Source of the DNA: Leuconostoc inhae
GTDB lineage: Bacteria; Bacillota; Bacilli; Lactobacillales; Lactobacillaceae
NCBI RefSeq assembly: GCF_019656015.1
Contig: NZ_BPKW01000001.1
Span: 310,001 to 374,000 of the forward strand
Direction of reading: 5' to 3'
DNA: 64,000 bases
Position numbers and translations under genes: made by a program. Below, piece after piece: positions 26,652 through 35,858 of this stretch; the stretch's first letter is position 1, and each line of letters starts with the position of its first letter. The notes beneath the pieces were generated by a model. The model saw only the letters and a program-made list of their open reading frames with translations, was not told the DNA's origin and ran no database searches.

Positions 26652-27341
26652 ATGGATAGCATACATCTTTCACCGCGTTTAAAAACAGTTGCTGATTTTG
26701 TGCCTTTAAATGCTCGATTAGCAGATATTGGTTCAGATCATGCTTATTTACCAGTACATTTACTACTTAATGATAAAATTAGCCATGCCATTGTTGGTGA
26801 AGTAGCTAAGGGGCCGCTAGACAATGCCCATCATGAATTAAAAAAACGTCATCTTTTGGAAAAGGCCGATGTTCGATTAGCTAGTGGTTTATCAGCAATC
26901 TATGATGAGGACAATGTTGATACTGTTACTATTGCTGGTATGGGAGGTATTTTAATTAGTAATATTTTAAATGCGGGTAAGCAACAAGAGAAAAATTTTG
27001 AGACACTTATATTACAGCCAAATACGGATGAAATAAATGTTCGAAGATGGTTAACCACGCAACATTATCAAATCATCGATGAGGCAATCGTGCAAGAAGA
27101 GAACCATTTCTATGAAATTATTGTTGCAGTAATTGGGAAACAACAATTATCTGACCTTGATTTAATATTTGGACCTTATTTAAGAGTAGCAAAAACACCA
27201 ACTTTTGTTGCTAAATGGCAAAAAGAGAGTGAACGTATTGCACTAATTTTCCATCAATTAGCGGCTGCAGGCAAATCAGATACTGATATCTATAAATATT
27301 GGCAATTACGTTACGATCAAATTCAGGCGGTGATTTCATGA
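26652..27341 (+). CDS. trmK: tRNA (adenine-22-N1)-methyltransferase
   Basis: This 229-residue SAM enzyme has ARLADIGSDHAYLPVHLL as motif I and TVTIAGMGGILIS later, both diagnostic for TrmK (YqfN), which makes m1A22 in tRNA. It is followed with ATGA overlap by the Nif3-family gene, the same pairing as B. subtilis yqfN-yqfO. Ribosome site AAAGGA. Confidence 0.93.
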   Translation: MDSIHLSPRLKTVADFVPLNARLADIGSDHAYLPVHLLLNDKISHAIVGEVAKGPLDNAHHELKKRHLLEKADVRLASGLSAIYDEDNVDTVTIAGMGGILISNILNAGKQQEKNFETLILQPNTDEINVRRWLTTQHYQIIDEAIVQEENHFYEIIVAVIGKQQLSDLDLIFGPYLRVAKTPTFVAKWQKESERIALIFHQLAAAGKSDTDIYKYWQLRYDQIQAVIS

Positions 27342-28132
27342 TTATTGCGCAAGATTTAATCAACAAAATTGACGCATTTGCACCAAAGTTTCTTGCTGAA
27401 TCAGTCGACCCTGTTGGTTTACAAATTGGCGATCCACGGCAAGTCATCCATCATGTTATGACTGCTTTAGACGTTCGGCCAGCAGTTGTTCAAGAAGCTA
27501 TTGACAAAAAGGTTGATTTCATTTGGGCTCATCATGACATGATGTTTTTCCCCGCAAAGAATTTAGATTTAAGTGTCCCACAAAACAAAATGTACGCTGA
27601 TTTGATTAAACACAATATTGTTGTTTACGCAACGCATACTAATCTCGATAGTACAGTTGATGGTATGAATGATTGGCTTGCTGAAGCAATCGGCATTCAA
27701 AATGTGAGACCATTAAAGCCAAATGATGACGGTAAAACAGGCTTAGGCCGCATAGGTTATCTTACTAAAAGTATGACCGTGAAGGCATATGCTGAAAAAA
27801 TACGCGATGTGTTTGGCGTTAAAACAGTTCGAATTATTGCCAATGATGTGAACCAACCAATTAAAAAAGTGGCAGTAGTTGGTGGTGATGGTGGCAAATT
27901 TTGGCATATCGCGAAAGCCGCAGGTGCTGACGCTTATGTGACGGCTGATATATACTATCACGTTGGTCATGACATTTTGGCGGCTGACTTTGTAGCGATT
28001 GATCCAGATCATCATATGGAAGCCATTGCCAATAAGTACATGTCTGAAAAAGTAAAATTGTGGTTTGACAAGGCCGATAAGCTATCTGCTTTCCCGACTA
28101 GCATTAACACTGATCCATATACTTATCTTTAA
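27338..28132 (+). CDS. Nif3-like dinuclear metal centre protein
   Basis: This 264-residue protein belongs to the NIF3/YqfO family. Metal-binding residues lie in FIWAHHDMMFF, YATHTNLDSTVDGMN and, near the end, ITADIYYHVGHD-type sequence (here VTADIYYHVGHDI). Members form hexamers; enzymatic role is debated (GTP cyclohydrolase I-like or metal chaperone). Start ATG 27338 is coupled to trmK. Confidence 0.9.
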   Translation: MIIAQDLINKIDAFAPKFLAESVDPVGLQIGDPRQVIHHVMTALDVRPAVVQEAIDKKVDFIWAHHDMMFFPAKNLDLSVPQNKMYADLIKHNIVVYATHTNLDSTVDGMNDWLAEAIGIQNVRPLKPNDDGKTGLGRIGYLTKSMTVKAYAEKIRDVFGVKTVRIIANDVNQPIKKVAVVGGDGGKFWHIAKAAGADAYVTADIYYHVGHDILAADFVAIDPDHHMEAIANKYMSEKVKLWFDKADKLSAFPTSINTDPYTYL

Positions 28133-28203
28133 AAATAGAGACGTTTTGACGTCAGTAATGCCAACTTTGAAAGGAAAAGTGATTTTAATCTGATGACTGT
28201 TTG

Positions 28204-28232
28204 TTAACAGCAATAGATAAAAATCATATCAT
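28204..28232 (+). promoter_or_regulatory. pepT promoter, probably giving a leaderless mRNA
   Basis: TTAACA (28204-28209) and TATCAT (28227-28232) are 17 bases apart. The ATG begins 5 bases after the -10 box, at or very near +1, and no Shine-Dalgarno sequence lies close to it. The GAAAGGAAAAG further up, at about 28168-28179, is too distant to serve. Confidence 0.5.
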
Positions 28233-28237
28233 AACTC

Positions 28238-29473
28238 ATGAAAACTGAAAAATACCCAGAACTAACACAACTTTTTTTGAAATATGTTGCAGTAGACACA
28301 CGATCTGATGAAACTTCACAAACAGTACCTTCGTCTAATAAGGAAGTCGCTTTTTTGTCTCAATTGGCTGGAGAGCTAGAAATAATTGGATTGACAAATG
28401 TTCGTATCATGCCAGATGGCTATGTTTTTGCTGAGTTAGCAAGTAACAGTGACAATACAACATTACCAACCCTTGGTTTTATTGCGCATGTTGATACGGC
28501 AGATTTTAATGGTACCAATATTAAACCACAAATAATTGAAAATTATGACGGTAAGTCTAATATAGAATTGGGAGATAGTGGTTATATACTAAAACCAACA
28601 GAATTTCCAAGTTTGACAAAATATGTTGGACATACTTTGATTACAACAGACGGTACAACTTTACTTGGTGCTGATGACAAGGCAGGGGTTGCAGAAATAG
28701 TAACCGCTGCAAAATATCTCGTGACCCATCCAGATATTTTGCATGGGGATTTACGGTTTGCTTTTGGACCTGACGAAGAAATTGGTATTGGAGCAGACAA
28801 CTTTGATACAAATGCTTTTGGCGCTGATTTTGCTTACACTGTAGATGGTGGCCCAGCTGGCGAATTAGAATGGGAAACATTTTCTGCAGCAAGCGCAACA
28901 GTTGATATACAGGGACGTAATGTTCACCCTGGTACCGCTAAAGATACCATGATTAATGCTATTCAAGTCGCATTTGACTTTCATGCGCAATTACCTGAAA
29001 GTGATCGCCCAGAACACACAACAGGTCGTGAAGGCTTTTGGCATCTGATGGCAATTGAAGGTAATCCAGAATCAGCACAATTACGTTATATTATCCGTGA
29101 TCATGACCGCGTTAAATTTGAAAATCGTAAACAAAAGCTATTAGATATTGTAAACCAGTTCAACACTAAATTTGGTCAAAATCGGGTGACTATCACATTA
29201 AAGGACCAGTACTATAATATGGGTGAAATTTTAAAAGATGATATGCGCTCGGTAACATTAGCCAAAGAAGCGATGTTAGCCCTAAACATTAATCCTATTA
29301 TTGAGCCTGTTCGTGGTGGTACAGACGGTTCAAAAATCACTTTTCTCGGATTACCAACACCTAATTTATTTGCTGGTGGTGAGAATATGCATGGTCGTTT
29401 TGAGTATGTGTCTACGACTGTCATGTCACAAGCTACCGATACGATTTTAAAAATTATTGCATTAGCAAAATAA
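28238..29473 (+). CDS. pepT: Tripeptide aminopeptidase (peptidase T)
   Basis: This 411-residue M20B metallopeptidase has the first zinc ligand in GFIAHVDTADFNG, the bridging Asp in LLGADDKAGVAEI, the catalytic Glu in FGPDEEIGIGA and late ligands in AYTVDGGPAGE and NLFAGGENMHG. It releases N-terminal residues from tripeptides, the last steps of peptide use in lactic bacteria. A short hairpin terminator follows. Confidence 0.95.
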   Translation: MKTEKYPELTQLFLKYVAVDTRSDETSQTVPSSNKEVAFLSQLAGELEIIGLTNVRIMPDGYVFAELASNSDNTTLPTLGFIAHVDTADFNGTNIKPQIIENYDGKSNIELGDSGYILKPTEFPSLTKYVGHTLITTDGTTLLGADDKAGVAEIVTAAKYLVTHPDILHGDLRFAFGPDEEIGIGADNFDTNAFGADFAYTVDGGPAGELEWETFSAASATVDIQGRNVHPGTAKDTMINAIQVAFDFHAQLPESDRPEHTTGREGFWHLMAIEGNPESAQLRYIIRDHDRVKFENRKQKLLDIVNQFNTKFGQNRVTITLKDQYYNMGEILKDDMRSVTLAKEAMLALNINPIIEPVRGGTDGSKITFLGLPTPNLFAGGENMHGRFEYVSTTVMSQATDTILKIIALAK

Positions 29474-29483
29474 ATCCTGTTAG

Positions 29484-29509
29484 AGCAATCTTAATTGGTT
29501 GCTTTTTTA
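29484..29509 (+). terminator. Terminator after pepT
   Basis: AGCAATC pairs with GGTTGCT (one G-T pair) around TTAATT and runs into T6. Confidence 0.7.
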
Positions 29510-29604
29510 AATTCCAGTACAAAAAATCCGTGATTTAAATGGTGGTTTAGCGCAATGACAGTATTTTTGATACAATAGAATAGACATACTTCTAGGGGTA
29601 AACG

Positions 29605-30531
29605 ATGAAAAAAAGGTTTAAAATATTAATCGCATTTATTGTTGTTGCTATAATTGGGATAGTTACATTTTTTTGGTTCAAGCAAACACAACCATCAGTT
29701 AAAAATGCTACACCGCAAAGAGCAGCCAAATTAGCTAAAGTAAAGCATATTAATTTGGTTGCATTGGGTGATTCGCTAACAGAAGGTATAGGTGATGATA
29801 AAGGAGAACAAGGCTATTCTGGACGCATTGCAAAAAAAATTGATACACAGTACAATGTTGCTGTCACTATGTCAAATTTTGGCAAATCAGGGGATCGATC
29901 AGATCAAATTCAGAAACGTTTGAATTCTCAACCTAAATTTCAACAGGCAGTTAAGCGGGCTGATGTCATTGTTTTGACTTCTGGGGGCAATGATCTGCAG
30001 CAATCATTGTTAAAAAACGTATTTGCAAAATCACCCACAGATTTAACGGCCGCTGTAGTCAGTGACCAAACTGCCTATCAAACTAACTTAACACGACTTT
30101 TTCATGATATTAGAACATACAATAATCAAGCACCTATTTTTATTTTTGGTAATTATAATCCCCTATTTGTTCATTTCCCACAAAGAAAAGACTTAAATCA
30201 AGATGTCACGCTTTTTAACACGATTAATCGTCATGTCGCTAAACAAGATAAGAATAGTTACTATGTTGGCGCGTTTGACTTAACTTTTGGTCAATATCGA
30301 ACAAAAAAAATGAGGCAATCATTGGATCAACAAGCTGTTAAAAAAGATACTGAAAATCCAAATAACAATCAAGCCATGACGGCGACTTTGATGGGAGAAA
30401 CGCATGTCAAAAATACATGGATTAGTCAGATAGATAACTACCATCCAAATAATACAGGTTATAATTATATGACAACGCAGCTATATCAAGCCATGAGAAA
30501 GGAACAGGAAAAATGGTTGATAAAACACTAA
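29605..30531 (+). CDS. Membrane-anchored SGNH/GDSL lipase-esterase
   Basis: The 308-residue protein has an N-terminal membrane anchor or signal (ILIAFIVVAIIGIVTFFWF, about 6-24) and an external SGNH hydrolase domain. The blocks are VALGDSLTEGIGDD (Ser), GKSGDRS (Gly), LTSGGNDLQQ (Asn) and IDNYHPNNTGY (Asp/His). It resembles YpmR of Firmicutes. The following ypmS homologue overlaps by 19 bases, matching the ypmR-ypmS pairing in other Firmicutes. The substrate is unknown, probably a lipid or envelope ester. Confidence 0.85.
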   Translation: MKKRFKILIAFIVVAIIGIVTFFWFKQTQPSVKNATPQRAAKLAKVKHINLVALGDSLTEGIGDDKGEQGYSGRIAKKIDTQYNVAVTMSNFGKSGDRSDQIQKRLNSQPKFQQAVKRADVIVLTSGGNDLQQSLLKNVFAKSPTDLTAAVVSDQTAYQTNLTRLFHDIRTYNNQAPIFIFGNYNPLFVHFPQRKDLNQDVTLFNTINRHVAKQDKNSYYVGAFDLTFGQYRTKKMRQSLDQQAVKKDTENPNNNQAMTATLMGETHVKNTWISQIDNYHPNNTGYNYMTTQLYQAMRKEQEKWLIKH

Positions 30532-31124
30532 GCAGGCCACAATTTTTGAAACGAAAACAGTCACCTTGGTTTTGGTCCTTTTGGGCACTTTTAGGTATAA
30601 TTTTATTAACTGGTATTTTTTTCTTTCGTGTCGCGGCACAACCAGTGGCAATGACAGATCATCAATCTAAAGTTGCCACTTCAGATGCAACCTTTGATGT
30701 GTCACTCAATAAAAAACAAGTGAATGCTTTAGTTGCTTATTATTTGAGTGATTCTAATACTAATGGCTATACTTTCCGTGTTGAGGATAATATTATGATG
30801 TATGGTAGTGCAAAATTTCTCGGGGAAAATTTTAAGTTTGGCATGATGTTGCGACCAGAAATCACAAAAAACGGGAATGTTATTTTAACAGCTCAAAAAT
30901 TAGCTATTGGCAATCTACCATTGCCAATAAGTGCAGTGATGCAATATGTCAAATCTAGTTATGATGCACCAAAGTTCGTGCAAATTAATCCTAAAAAGAA
31001 ACAAATCTTTATTGATATGACGAAATTACCAGTAACACAAGGCATGTCTTTTCGCGCGAAAGTGATTGATATGAAATCAGATAATTTTATTTTTGAAGGA
31101 GGGGTCGCTGGTGGCAGGAAGTAA
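30513..31124 (+). CDS. ypmS: YpmS-family (DUF2140) membrane protein
   Basis: This 203-residue protein has one N-terminal membrane segment (FWSFWALLGIILLTGIFFF, about 20-38) and an extracellular DUF2140 domain with LNKKQVNALVAYYL and PLPISAVMQYVK. The function is unknown. It overlaps both the upstream lipase gene and the downstream yozE gene, so the three form one unit. Confidence 0.82.
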   Translation: MVDKTLSRPQFLKRKQSPWFWSFWALLGIILLTGIFFFRVAAQPVAMTDHQSKVATSDATFDVSLNKKQVNALVAYYLSDSNTNGYTFRVEDNIMMYGSAKFLGENFKFGMMLRPEITKNGNVILTAQKLAIGNLPLPISAVMQYVKSSYDAPKFVQINPKKKQIFIDMTKLPVTQGMSFRAKVIDMKSDNFIFEGGVAGGRK

Positions 31125-31341
31125 TCGTTCATTTTATAGTTGGTTAATGACAAATAGAAACGCAGTTTCGGCTAACGAAATACAGCAATTTGCAAATAAT
31201 GCTTTTTTGGATTCAACATTTCCAAAACAAAGTACTGATTTTGATGAAGTTTCAAAATATTTGGAAGAAAATACAACCTACCTGATGGGTATGACCACAT
31301 TTGATAAAGCATGGGAACTATACCATGCTGCAAGCACATAA
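31111..31341 (+). CDS. YozE-family (UPF0346) protein
   Basis: The 76-residue protein reads SNRSFYSWLMTNRN, then a helical SAM-like domain ending FDKAWELYHAA, matching UPF0346. The start is a GTG at 31111, 7 bases after GGAGGGG; the frame continues upstream to 31093 but that lies before the ribosome site. It overlaps ypmS by 14 bases. Function unknown. Confidence 0.8.
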   Translation: MAGSNRSFYSWLMTNRNAVSANEIQQFANNAFLDSTFPKQSTDFDEVSKYLEENTTYLMGMTTFDKAWELYHAAST

Positions 31342-31394
31342 ATATTAAGATAAGAAAGGTATTTACGCGATAAAAAGCGTATACATAAATAATC

Positions 31395-32249
31395 ATGGCA
31401 CAAATAATACAATGGTTCCCTGGCCATATGGCTAAAGCTTTTCGCTTAATGCGCGAAAATTTAAAATTGGTTGATGTTATTTTTGAACTAGTCGATGCAC
31501 GCATTCCAGAAAGCTCACGTAATCCAGAAGTTGATAAACTAATTGGCTCAAAGCCACGCTTGTTAATTATGACAAAGGCTGATTTAGCAGATCCTGAGCA
31601 AATTCGAGCCTGGAAAGCACGTTTTGAATCAGAGGGACATACTGTCTTAGTACTTGATACACGTGATCCACGCACACCACAATTGGTTACAAAAGCAGCC
31701 AGACGCGCAGTGGCATCAAAAAAAGCAGCACAAACGGCGCGTGGTATTCAGGATCAACCCATTCGTGCAATGATTACTGGTATTCCAAACGTCGGTAAAT
31801 CAACCTTACTTAACCATTTAGTTATGAAAAATGTTGCACCAACTGCGGATCGTCCAGGCGTGACCAAAAAAATTGCTTGGTTGAAAACGCCAACAAAATT
31901 AGACTTGTTAGATTCACCAGGTGTGTTGTGGCCTAAGTTTGAAGATCAAATCATTGGAATGAAATTAGCATTAACAGGTGCAGTTAAAGATACGATTTTT
32001 GCTAAAGATGATGCAGCATTATTTCTGATTGGTTTTTTTAGAAGTTACCGACCTGAATCGATTATTGAAAGATATCATTTGACAGAGAATATTTTTGAGC
32101 AAGAAAATGTACAGATATTACTCGAAATTACAAATAAACTGGGTTTTAAAGATAATTATGAAAAAGCGAGTGAACGATTATTAAATGATTTACGTAAGGG
32201 AAAGCTGGGAACATTTACGTTAGATTTAATTGTGGCAACAAATGACTGA
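31395..32249 (+). CDS. rbgA: Ribosome biogenesis GTPase RbgA (YlqF)
   Basis: This 284-residue circularly permuted GTPase has G4 (MTKADLAD) before G1 (GIPNVGKSTLLNHL) and G3 (LLDSPGVLWPK). It begins with the family start IQWFPGHMAKAFR. It assists late 50S assembly. The ATG lacks a close ribosome site: AGAAAGG lies about 38 bases upstream. rnhB overlaps by 8 bases, the usual neighbour. Confidence 0.95.
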   Translation: MAQIIQWFPGHMAKAFRLMRENLKLVDVIFELVDARIPESSRNPEVDKLIGSKPRLLIMTKADLADPEQIRAWKARFESEGHTVLVLDTRDPRTPQLVTKAARRAVASKKAAQTARGIQDQPIRAMITGIPNVGKSTLLNHLVMKNVAPTADRPGVTKKIAWLKTPTKLDLLDSPGVLWPKFEDQIIGMKLALTGAVKDTIFAKDDAALFLIGFFRSYRPESIIERYHLTENIFEQENVQILLEITNKLGFKDNYEKASERLLNDLRKGKLGTFTLDLIVATND

Positions 32250-33012
32250 AACAATTAGTAGTATTAAAGCATTATTGAAACAAATTGACGATATATCTGA
32301 TGTGCGTTTATTACAGTGGCGAATGGATTCACGTTTAGGCGTTCAAACAGCGTTGAAATCTTGGGATAAAAAATATGCCAAACTGAAACAGCAAGAACAA
32401 GCATTTCAGGGACGCTTTTCTTTTGAACGGCACTATTGGCAGCAAGGTGTAACAAATATTGCTGGGATTGATGAAGTTGGCCGTGGGCCATTGGCTGGTC
32501 CGGTAATTGCGGCAGCAGTTATTTTACCGTCCAATTTTCATAATATTGATGTCATTGATTCAAAACAACTGTCAACAAAAAAACGTGAAGAATTATATCA
32601 TATCATTGTTGAACAGGCCGTCTCAATCGGAGTTGGAATAGTTGATGCAGTAATAATAGACGATATTAACATCTATCAAGCAGCCAGACTGGCAATGACA
32701 AAAGCAGTGAAAGATCTTGCACCAGAACCAGAAGTACTATTAATTGATGCAATGTCATTGGATATGCCAATCGTACAAGAATCGTTGATAAAAGGTGATA
32801 CGTTGAGTAATTCGATTGGCGCTGCTAGTATTATTGCTAAAGTGACACGCGACCGCTTAATGACTGAATATAGTGTCACTTATCCGGGTTATGGTTTTGA
32901 AAATAATGCTGGTTATGGGACAAAAGAACATTTAGATGGCTTGAAAAAAAAAGGAATTACACCAATTCATCGCCGATCATTTCAGCCAGTACGTGACCAG
33001 TTACAAATATGA
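32242..33012 (+). CDS. rnhB: Ribonuclease HII
   Basis: This 256-residue enzyme has a 70-residue N-terminal extension and the RNase HII core IAGIDEVGRGPLAGPVIAAA (catalytic Asp and Glu), IDSKQLS, LLIDAMSLD and IIAKVTRDRLM. It cuts RNA in RNA-DNA hybrids, including single ribonucleotides. ATG 32242 is coupled to the rbgA end. A 14-bp terminator follows immediately. Confidence 0.95.
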   Translation: MTETISSIKALLKQIDDISDVRLLQWRMDSRLGVQTALKSWDKKYAKLKQQEQAFQGRFSFERHYWQQGVTNIAGIDEVGRGPLAGPVIAAAVILPSNFHNIDVIDSKQLSTKKREELYHIIVEQAVSIGVGIVDAVIIDDINIYQAARLAMTKAVKDLAPEPEVLLIDAMSLDMPIVQESLIKGDTLSNSIGAASIIAKVTRDRLMTEYSVTYPGYGFENNAGYGTKEHLDGLKKKGITPIHRRSFQPVRDQLQI

Positions 33013-33013
33013 A

Positions 33014-33052
33014 AAAGAACATGACCTATTAATTAAACAGGTCATGTTCTTT
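33014..33052. terminator. Terminator between rnhB and the FNR-like regulator gene
   Basis: A 14-bp inverted repeat (33014-33027 with 33039-33052) has A and T runs on both sides and separates convergent genes. Confidence 0.88.
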
Positions 33053-33074
33053 TGTCATTGCCAAAAAATCATTA

Positions 33075-33719
33075 TCAAAGTATGATGACTTTTCGTTTAT
33101 CTAATATAATGGTGCCATTTGTGATTAATTTTTTAAATAGTCGACTCAATGTTTCTGGTGTGATGTGTAGTGAAACAGCTAATTCTTTTTTGGTTACAGC
33201 TAATTCAAAGGTATTGTTCATCTTGATAGCCGCAATTTCATGAAGGTATTTGAGTAAACGTTCATCTGCACTTTGTAATGATAAACTAATTTGACGTTGT
33301 TCTAATTCAGTTAATCGTTCACCATATACATTCAACATATTTAAGGACAGTGTTGGATTTTTTTGTAATAAATTTTGAAAGTCTGTTCGGCGAATCATGC
33401 AGACACTTGAGTCAGTCTTTGCGCGAGCGAAATGATGATGACGTGCATCGGTGAACAATGAAGATTCGACGTCCACTTGATGACTAAGCAATGTATATAG
33501 CAGCAACTCTTGACCATTTTCATTAACATTTAAAACATCAATTTTACCAGTGTCCACAATAATTAATGCAGATAAATCATCATCTGGTTCGTAAATATAA
33601 CTGCCAGCAGTATAATGTTTTTGATGTATGGATATGTTGACTAGTTCTTCGATTAGAGCATCGGGAAGTTGAGAGAAGATAGGTGCGGCTTTAATACAGG
33701 CAAAAGCAGAATGTGACAT
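33075..33719 (-). CDS. Crp/Fnr-family regulator (FLP-like)
   Basis: The 214-residue protein has an N-terminal cyclic-nucleotide-fold domain (about 15-120), a dimer helix and a C-terminal helix-turn-helix (VTKKELAVSLHITPETLSRL, about 174-193). It lacks the Cys cluster of oxygen-sensing FNR but has just two cysteines, Cys8 and Cys107. That spacing is like the thiol pair described for Lactobacillus casei FLP, so a disulfide switch is likely. It is divergent from an NADH oxidase gene, with a palindrome in between. Confidence 0.85.
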   Translation of the reverse strand: MSHSAFACIKAAPIFSQLPDALIEELVNISIHQKHYTAGSYIYEPDDDLSALIIVDTGKIDVLNVNENGQELLLYTLLSHQVDVESSLFTDARHHHFARAKTDSSVCMIRRTDFQNLLQKNPTLSLNMLNVYGERLTELEQRQISLSLQSADERLLKYLHEIAAIKMNNTFELAVTKKELAVSLHITPETLSRLFKKLITNGTIILDKRKVIIL

Positions 33720-33732
33720 TTTTCACTCTTTC

Positions 33733-33746
33733 TTGACTTAAGTCAA
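33733..33746. promoter_or_regulatory. FNR/FLP-type operator
   Basis: The perfect 14-bp palindrome TTGACTTAAGTCAA resembles the FNR/CRP core (TTGAT-N4-ATCAA). It lies between the divergent regulator and NADH oxidase genes, 13 bases from the regulator ATG. A TATACA box for the oxidase lies at 33767-33772, placing the operator across its -35 region. Confidence 0.7.
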
Positions 33747-33816
33747 TTTTTTGTATGTGAATTAATTATACAATAAAAGTATCAAGAAAAATAATCTACC
33801 TTTGGAGGACAAAACA

Positions 33817-35163
33817 ATGAAAGTTATTATTATTGGTGCAACACATGCTGGTACGGCTGCAATTAAATCCATAACAAAGCGACATAAAAATGTTGTAGTA
33901 GATGTTTATGAGAAAAATGATAATGTTTCTTTTCTTTCGTGTGGTATTGCACTAACCGTTCAGGGAGAAGTTGAAAATATTGACGATCTATTTTACTCAT
34001 CACCAAAACTTTTAAAAGAAGCGGGTGCGAATATTCACATGAATCACGAAGTGACACGTGTAGACACAGCTAATAAAACAGTTGATGTCTTAAATCTTGT
34101 TACCCATGAAACGACCACAGAAAGCTATGATAAATTAGTTGCTTCTACTGGTTCTTGGCCAGTTGTTCCTCCCATTCCGGGAATTGATGATAAACGAATT
34201 GTTTTATCAAAAAATTATACGCATGCACAAGAACTCATCCGTTATGCCAATGATAATAATATTAAGCGCGTTGTCATTATTGGTGGTGGCTATATTGGTA
34301 CTGAACTGGTTGAAGCATTTAACGTGAAAGGTAGCGAAGTTACCTTAATTGATAACCAACCGACGGTTTTGAATCGCTATTTTGATGATGAATTTACCAA
34401 AAATGTAACTAATTTATTCACCAGTCACGGAATTGCTGTTGAAACAGGGAAAACGGTACAGGCATTTGAAAGTACTGAAGAAGCAATTATTATTAAAACA
34501 AATGATGGTAATTTTTCGGCTGATTTAGTTGTCATGTCTGTTGGGTTCCGACCAACAACACAGTTATTTCAAGGTCAACTTGAAATGACCAAAAATGGGG
34601 CTTTAATTGTTAACGATTATATGCAAACTAGTAATCCAGATGTTTTTGCTGCGGGGGATTCAGTCGCTGTTCATTATAATCCTACTGGTGAAAATGCCTA
34701 TATTCCTTTGGCAACGAATGCAGTACGTCAAGGCACATTGATCGGTTATAATTTAACGACGCCAACGATTAAATATATGGGTACGCAATCTACTTCAGGT
34801 TTGAAACTATATGATTTAAATATGGCGTCCTCAGGTCTGACTGCCACCCATGCAAAAGAATTAGGACTTGACGCTGATAGTTTAACAATGACCGACAATT
34901 TCCGACCCGAGTTTATGTCATCCACTGAACCAGTATTGATGACGATTACTTGGGAGAAAGGGACTCAACGTATTTTAGGTGTCCAACTACAAAGTAAATA
35001 CGACATTTCTCAATCAGCTAATACGGCGTCGGTGGCAATTCAAAATCGCATGACATTGACTGATTTAGCTTTTGTAGATATGTTATTTCAACCTTGGTTT
35101 GATCGACCATTTAATTATTTAAATCTTCTCGCTCAAGCGGCATTAGATAAAGAAGAAAATTAA
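33817..35163 (+). CDS. nox: NADH oxidase / CoA-disulfide reductase family flavoprotein
   Basis: This 448-residue FAD enzyme has the first dinucleotide fold in VIIIGATHAGTAAI, the single redox Cys in SFLSCGIAL (about 42), the NADH fold in VVIIGGGYIGTELVEAF and the FAD site VFAAGDSVAV. This is the pattern of water-forming NADH oxidases, which remove oxygen and regenerate NAD+. In a heterofermenter that gives extra ATP through acetate. GGAGG precedes the ATG. A perfect FNR-type palindrome upstream suggests redox control. Confidence 0.9.
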   Translation: MKVIIIGATHAGTAAIKSITKRHKNVVVDVYEKNDNVSFLSCGIALTVQGEVENIDDLFYSSPKLLKEAGANIHMNHEVTRVDTANKTVDVLNLVTHETTTESYDKLVASTGSWPVVPPIPGIDDKRIVLSKNYTHAQELIRYANDNNIKRVVIIGGGYIGTELVEAFNVKGSEVTLIDNQPTVLNRYFDDEFTKNVTNLFTSHGIAVETGKTVQAFESTEEAIIIKTNDGNFSADLVVMSVGFRPTTQLFQGQLEMTKNGALIVNDYMQTSNPDVFAAGDSVAVHYNPTGENAYIPLATNAVRQGTLIGYNLTTPTIKYMGTQSTSGLKLYDLNMASSGLTATHAKELGLDADSLTMTDNFRPEFMSSTEPVLMTITWEKGTQRILGVQLQSKYDISQSANTASVAIQNRMTLTDLAFVDMLFQPWFDRPFNYLNLLAQAALDKEEN

Positions 35164-35166
35164 GCA

Positions 35167-35204
35167 ACACTAAAAGCCTTCCAATTTTTGAAGGCTTTTA
35201 GTGT
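35167..35204. terminator. Bidirectional terminator after the NADH oxidase gene
   Basis: A 15-bp perfect stem (35167-35181 with 35190-35204) surrounds an 8-base loop, between convergent genes. Confidence 0.85.
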
Positions 35205-35227
35205 GTATACTATGATCAAATAAAATT

Positions 35228-35536
35228 TTATTTTGAAAGATATTTATCTGTTTTTTGCGCAATAGTTAAAACATCCCCATTAGGCGTCATATTTATTTTA
35301 CTATATAGCATAACCGGGATATCTGTTATTTCTGCTGCAACCAGAGGTAAGGCTTTTAAAATATCCATAAGTTGATCATAATCGCCTTCCAAGGTTGATT
35401 CAAAAGCGCCCACTTGATAATTGACACCGGAGTGATCGATATAGGCAATAACATGGTCAACAATACGAATGACTTCTGTTTTGTTAGCGGTCATAGGTAA
35501 TACCTGAACAGCGATACTTGCATTAATTTGAGACAT
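35228..35536 (-). CDS. Thiamine-binding-type protein (MTH1187/UPF0045, DUF77)
   Basis: This 102-residue protein is one DUF77 domain with a ferredoxin-like fold: INASIAVQVLPM at the start, YQVGAFESTLEGDYDQLMDI in the middle. Related domains (YkoF) bind thiamine or its pyrimidine part. There is no TPP riboswitch in front; instead its promoter has an operator-like repeat at +1. The ribosome site is AAGGAT. Confidence 0.8.
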   Translation of the reverse strand: MSQINASIAVQVLPMTANKTEVIRIVDHVIAYIDHSGVNYQVGAFESTLEGDYDQLMDILKALPLVAAEITDIPVMLYSKINMTPNGDVLTIAQKTDKYLSK

Positions 35537-35596
35537 CAGAATATCCTTACTTTCGTTTGATTTGAAATATTGAGTTTAGTAACTTGCTTAAACTAT

Positions 35597-35648
35597 GTGT
35601 AGACATATCTACACGCGTTATTCTAGCACAATGTCAATGTTTCTGCAA
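35597..35648 (-). promoter_or_regulatory. Promoter with operator at +1 for the DUF77 gene
   Basis: On the minus strand TTGCAG (35643-35648) and TAGAAT (35620-35625) are 17 bases apart, giving +1 near 35613. There the perfect 7-4-7 inverted repeat GTGTAGA-N4-TCTACAC (35597-35614) begins, a classic place for a repressor to block transcription. The regulator is not known. Confidence 0.6.
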
Positions 35649-35858
35649 TTTTTTGGTTGATAGTTTAATAGTTGCCAAAAATTAATTATTTTATTATACT
35701 AAAACGATATAATACTTTCTTTATCATCGATAATTAACCCTATTTTTGGCATGGTGCTCATGATTATAGGTGTCGTTTTGATTAAATTTAAATAAATAAT
35801 GACAATTGGCCAATCAAACCAATGATAATAAGCATTATTTTATTAAAAAGGACAGCAT

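Noticed and set aside
31330-31394. Leaderless start for rbgA
   Set aside because: No promoter with acceptable boxes and spacing could be placed next to the ATG, although a Shine-Dalgarno site is also missing.
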